Positions 63,307 through 64,000 of a DNA stretch of 64,000 nt are shown here, one piece after another. Origin of the DNA: Methanobacterium aggregans (GTDB lineage Archaea > Methanobacteriota > Methanobacteria > Methanobacteriales > Methanobacteriaceae); NCBI RefSeq assembly GCF_017874455.1, contig NZ_JAGGLN010000001.1:372001-436000 (forward strand), in the 5' to 3' direction. A program made the position numbers and the translations under genes. The notes under the pieces were generated by a model that searched no databases, had not been told where the DNA came from, and worked only from the letters and a program-made list of their open reading frames with translations. Within the stretch, counting starts at the first letter, position 1. The number at the start of each line of letters is the position of its first letter.

Positions 63307-64000
63307 TTAAACCCTTTTTAAAACAGCTAATATGAGTTTAACTGCATTTTCAACATCCTCAACATTCACAACACTTACGGGTGTATGTATGTATCGTGTT
63401 GGTGGGGATATAACTCCAGTTGGTATTCCCTCCCTTGTAAGGTGTATGGCCGATGCATCGGTTGTACCTCCTTCGCTGACCTCCAGCTGGTAGGGTATAC
63501 CTTCTTCATCTGCAGCAGATATTAATAATTCTTTGACCTTGGGATGGGTCAGGATTCCCCTACCACTTGCATCTGCAAGTATGATTGCAGGACCTTTTCC
63601 AGCCTTTGCAGGAGCTTCATCTTCTTTTATTCCAGGATGGTCACCGGATATTGTGACGTCAAGGGCTATGGCCATGTCAGGGTTTATCTTAAATGCAGAT
63701 GTCTTTGCACCTTTAAGTCCAACTTCTTCCTGCACCGTTCCAACACCATAGAGTGTTGCATCAGTTTCTGCCTGTTTCATGACCTCAATGAGAACAGCAC
63801 AACCAACCCTGTTGTCCAGGGCTTTTCCTTTAACCAGAGTTTTACCCAGTTCTGCGAATTCCTGGTTTATTATGATTGGATCGCCGAGTTTAACCATGCC
63901 TTCAGCTTCTTCCTTATCAGAAGCTCCAATATCTATGAACATATCCTCGTATCCGATTACTTTCTTTCTTTCAGCTTCTTTCATTCTGTGAGGTGGTTTT
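63307..64000 (-). CDS. M42 family metallopeptidase (aminopeptidase/endoglucanase type), C-terminal part
   Basis: The reading is open to the right edge, where the residues KPPHR precede MKEAERKK, the usual internal PPH element of the M42 family; the true start lies outside the window. Visible features: [31 protein letters not shown] (metal-binding Asp in KALDNR), [16 protein letters not shown] (Glu pair, catalytic and metal), [15 protein letters not shown] (Asp) and the final THTPV-type [10 protein letters not shown] with its metal His. M42 enzymes are large tetrahedral aminopeptidases of the cytoplasm. Nothing looks degraded. Confidence 0.9.
   Translation of the reverse strand, partial: KPPHRMKEAERKKVIGYEDMFIDIGASDKEEAEGMVKLGDPIIINQEFAELGKTLVKGKALDNRVGCAVLIEVMKQAETDATLYGVGTVQEEVGLKGAKTSAFKINPDMAIALDVTISGDHPGIKEDEAPAKAGKGPAIILADASGRGILTHPKVKELLISAADEEGIPYQLEVSEGGTTDASAIHLTREGIPTGVISPPTRYIHTPVSVVNVEDVENAVKLILAVLKRV

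Overview
The window looks like chromosome from a mesophilic hydrogenotrophic methanogen of the Methanobacteriales, most likely Methanobacterium or a close relative. The evidence is an archaeal-type PheS, a protein resembling DUF2121 (methanogen MJ1548 type), a probable methanogenesis marker 8 start, a REC-PAS protein with a methanogen-type output region beside a KaiC-like ATPase, archaeal TATA boxes, GGTGA-type ribosome binding sites, T-run terminators, a tRNA-Thr without encoded CCA, and the bacterial-type UvrABC set that Methanobacteriales carry. Genus is an inference.

Layout. 0-2 kb: start of a probable marker-8 gene, a MATE exporter, and an unexplained G+C-rich non-coding patch. 2-30 kb: a very A+T-rich accessory region that reads as a defence island. 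It holds a UDG-like protein with a PD-(D/E)XK protein, two NERD proteins in inverted orientation about 15 kb apart, a HEAT protein, a DUF1998 helicase with a HEAT tail, a type IIG restriction-methylase, a SIR2-like protein, two HEPN-type proteins, a DUF91-like nuclease, zinc-ribbon proteins, a TIR protein and a KAP NTPase. Inside it, at 9.96-15.65 kb, sits an operon of clearly higher G+C content. It encodes secreted or membrane proteins (PQQ-like propeller, CARDB, transglutaminase-like, DUF457), a Hjc-like nuclease and a degenerate ATPase-like membrane protein.

30.6-33.5 kb: a tautomerase and a two-gene glutathione-type pathway (gshA plus an ATP-grasp ligase), unusual for a methanogen. 33.9-37.6 kb: two DHA2-type drug exporters around a TetR gene, with matching palindromic operators. 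37.7-44.9 kb: housekeeping genes (pheS, CitG-like, hemB, ferredoxin-like, MagIII-like glycosylase, GNAT, aroC). 45-46.6 kb: an AlbA_2/Schlafen-type gene beside tRNA-Thr(CGU). 47.1-49.6 kb: an ABC exporter with its TetR and a near-perfect operator. 49.7-51.6 kb: an MBL hydrolase with an apparent one-base frameshift, and the DUF2121-like gene. 52-59.5 kb: uvrA, uvrB, uvrC. 59.7-61.8 kb: REC-PAS signalling protein with KaiC-like ATPase. 62-64 kb: a secreted cysteine-rich protein and the C-terminal part of an M42 aminopeptidase.

The two least explained parts are the NAD-enzyme/HEPN/NERD island (19.6-30.1 kb) and the secreted-protein/Hjc operon (9.96-15.65 kb). Everything here is from reading the sequence; no database search was run.
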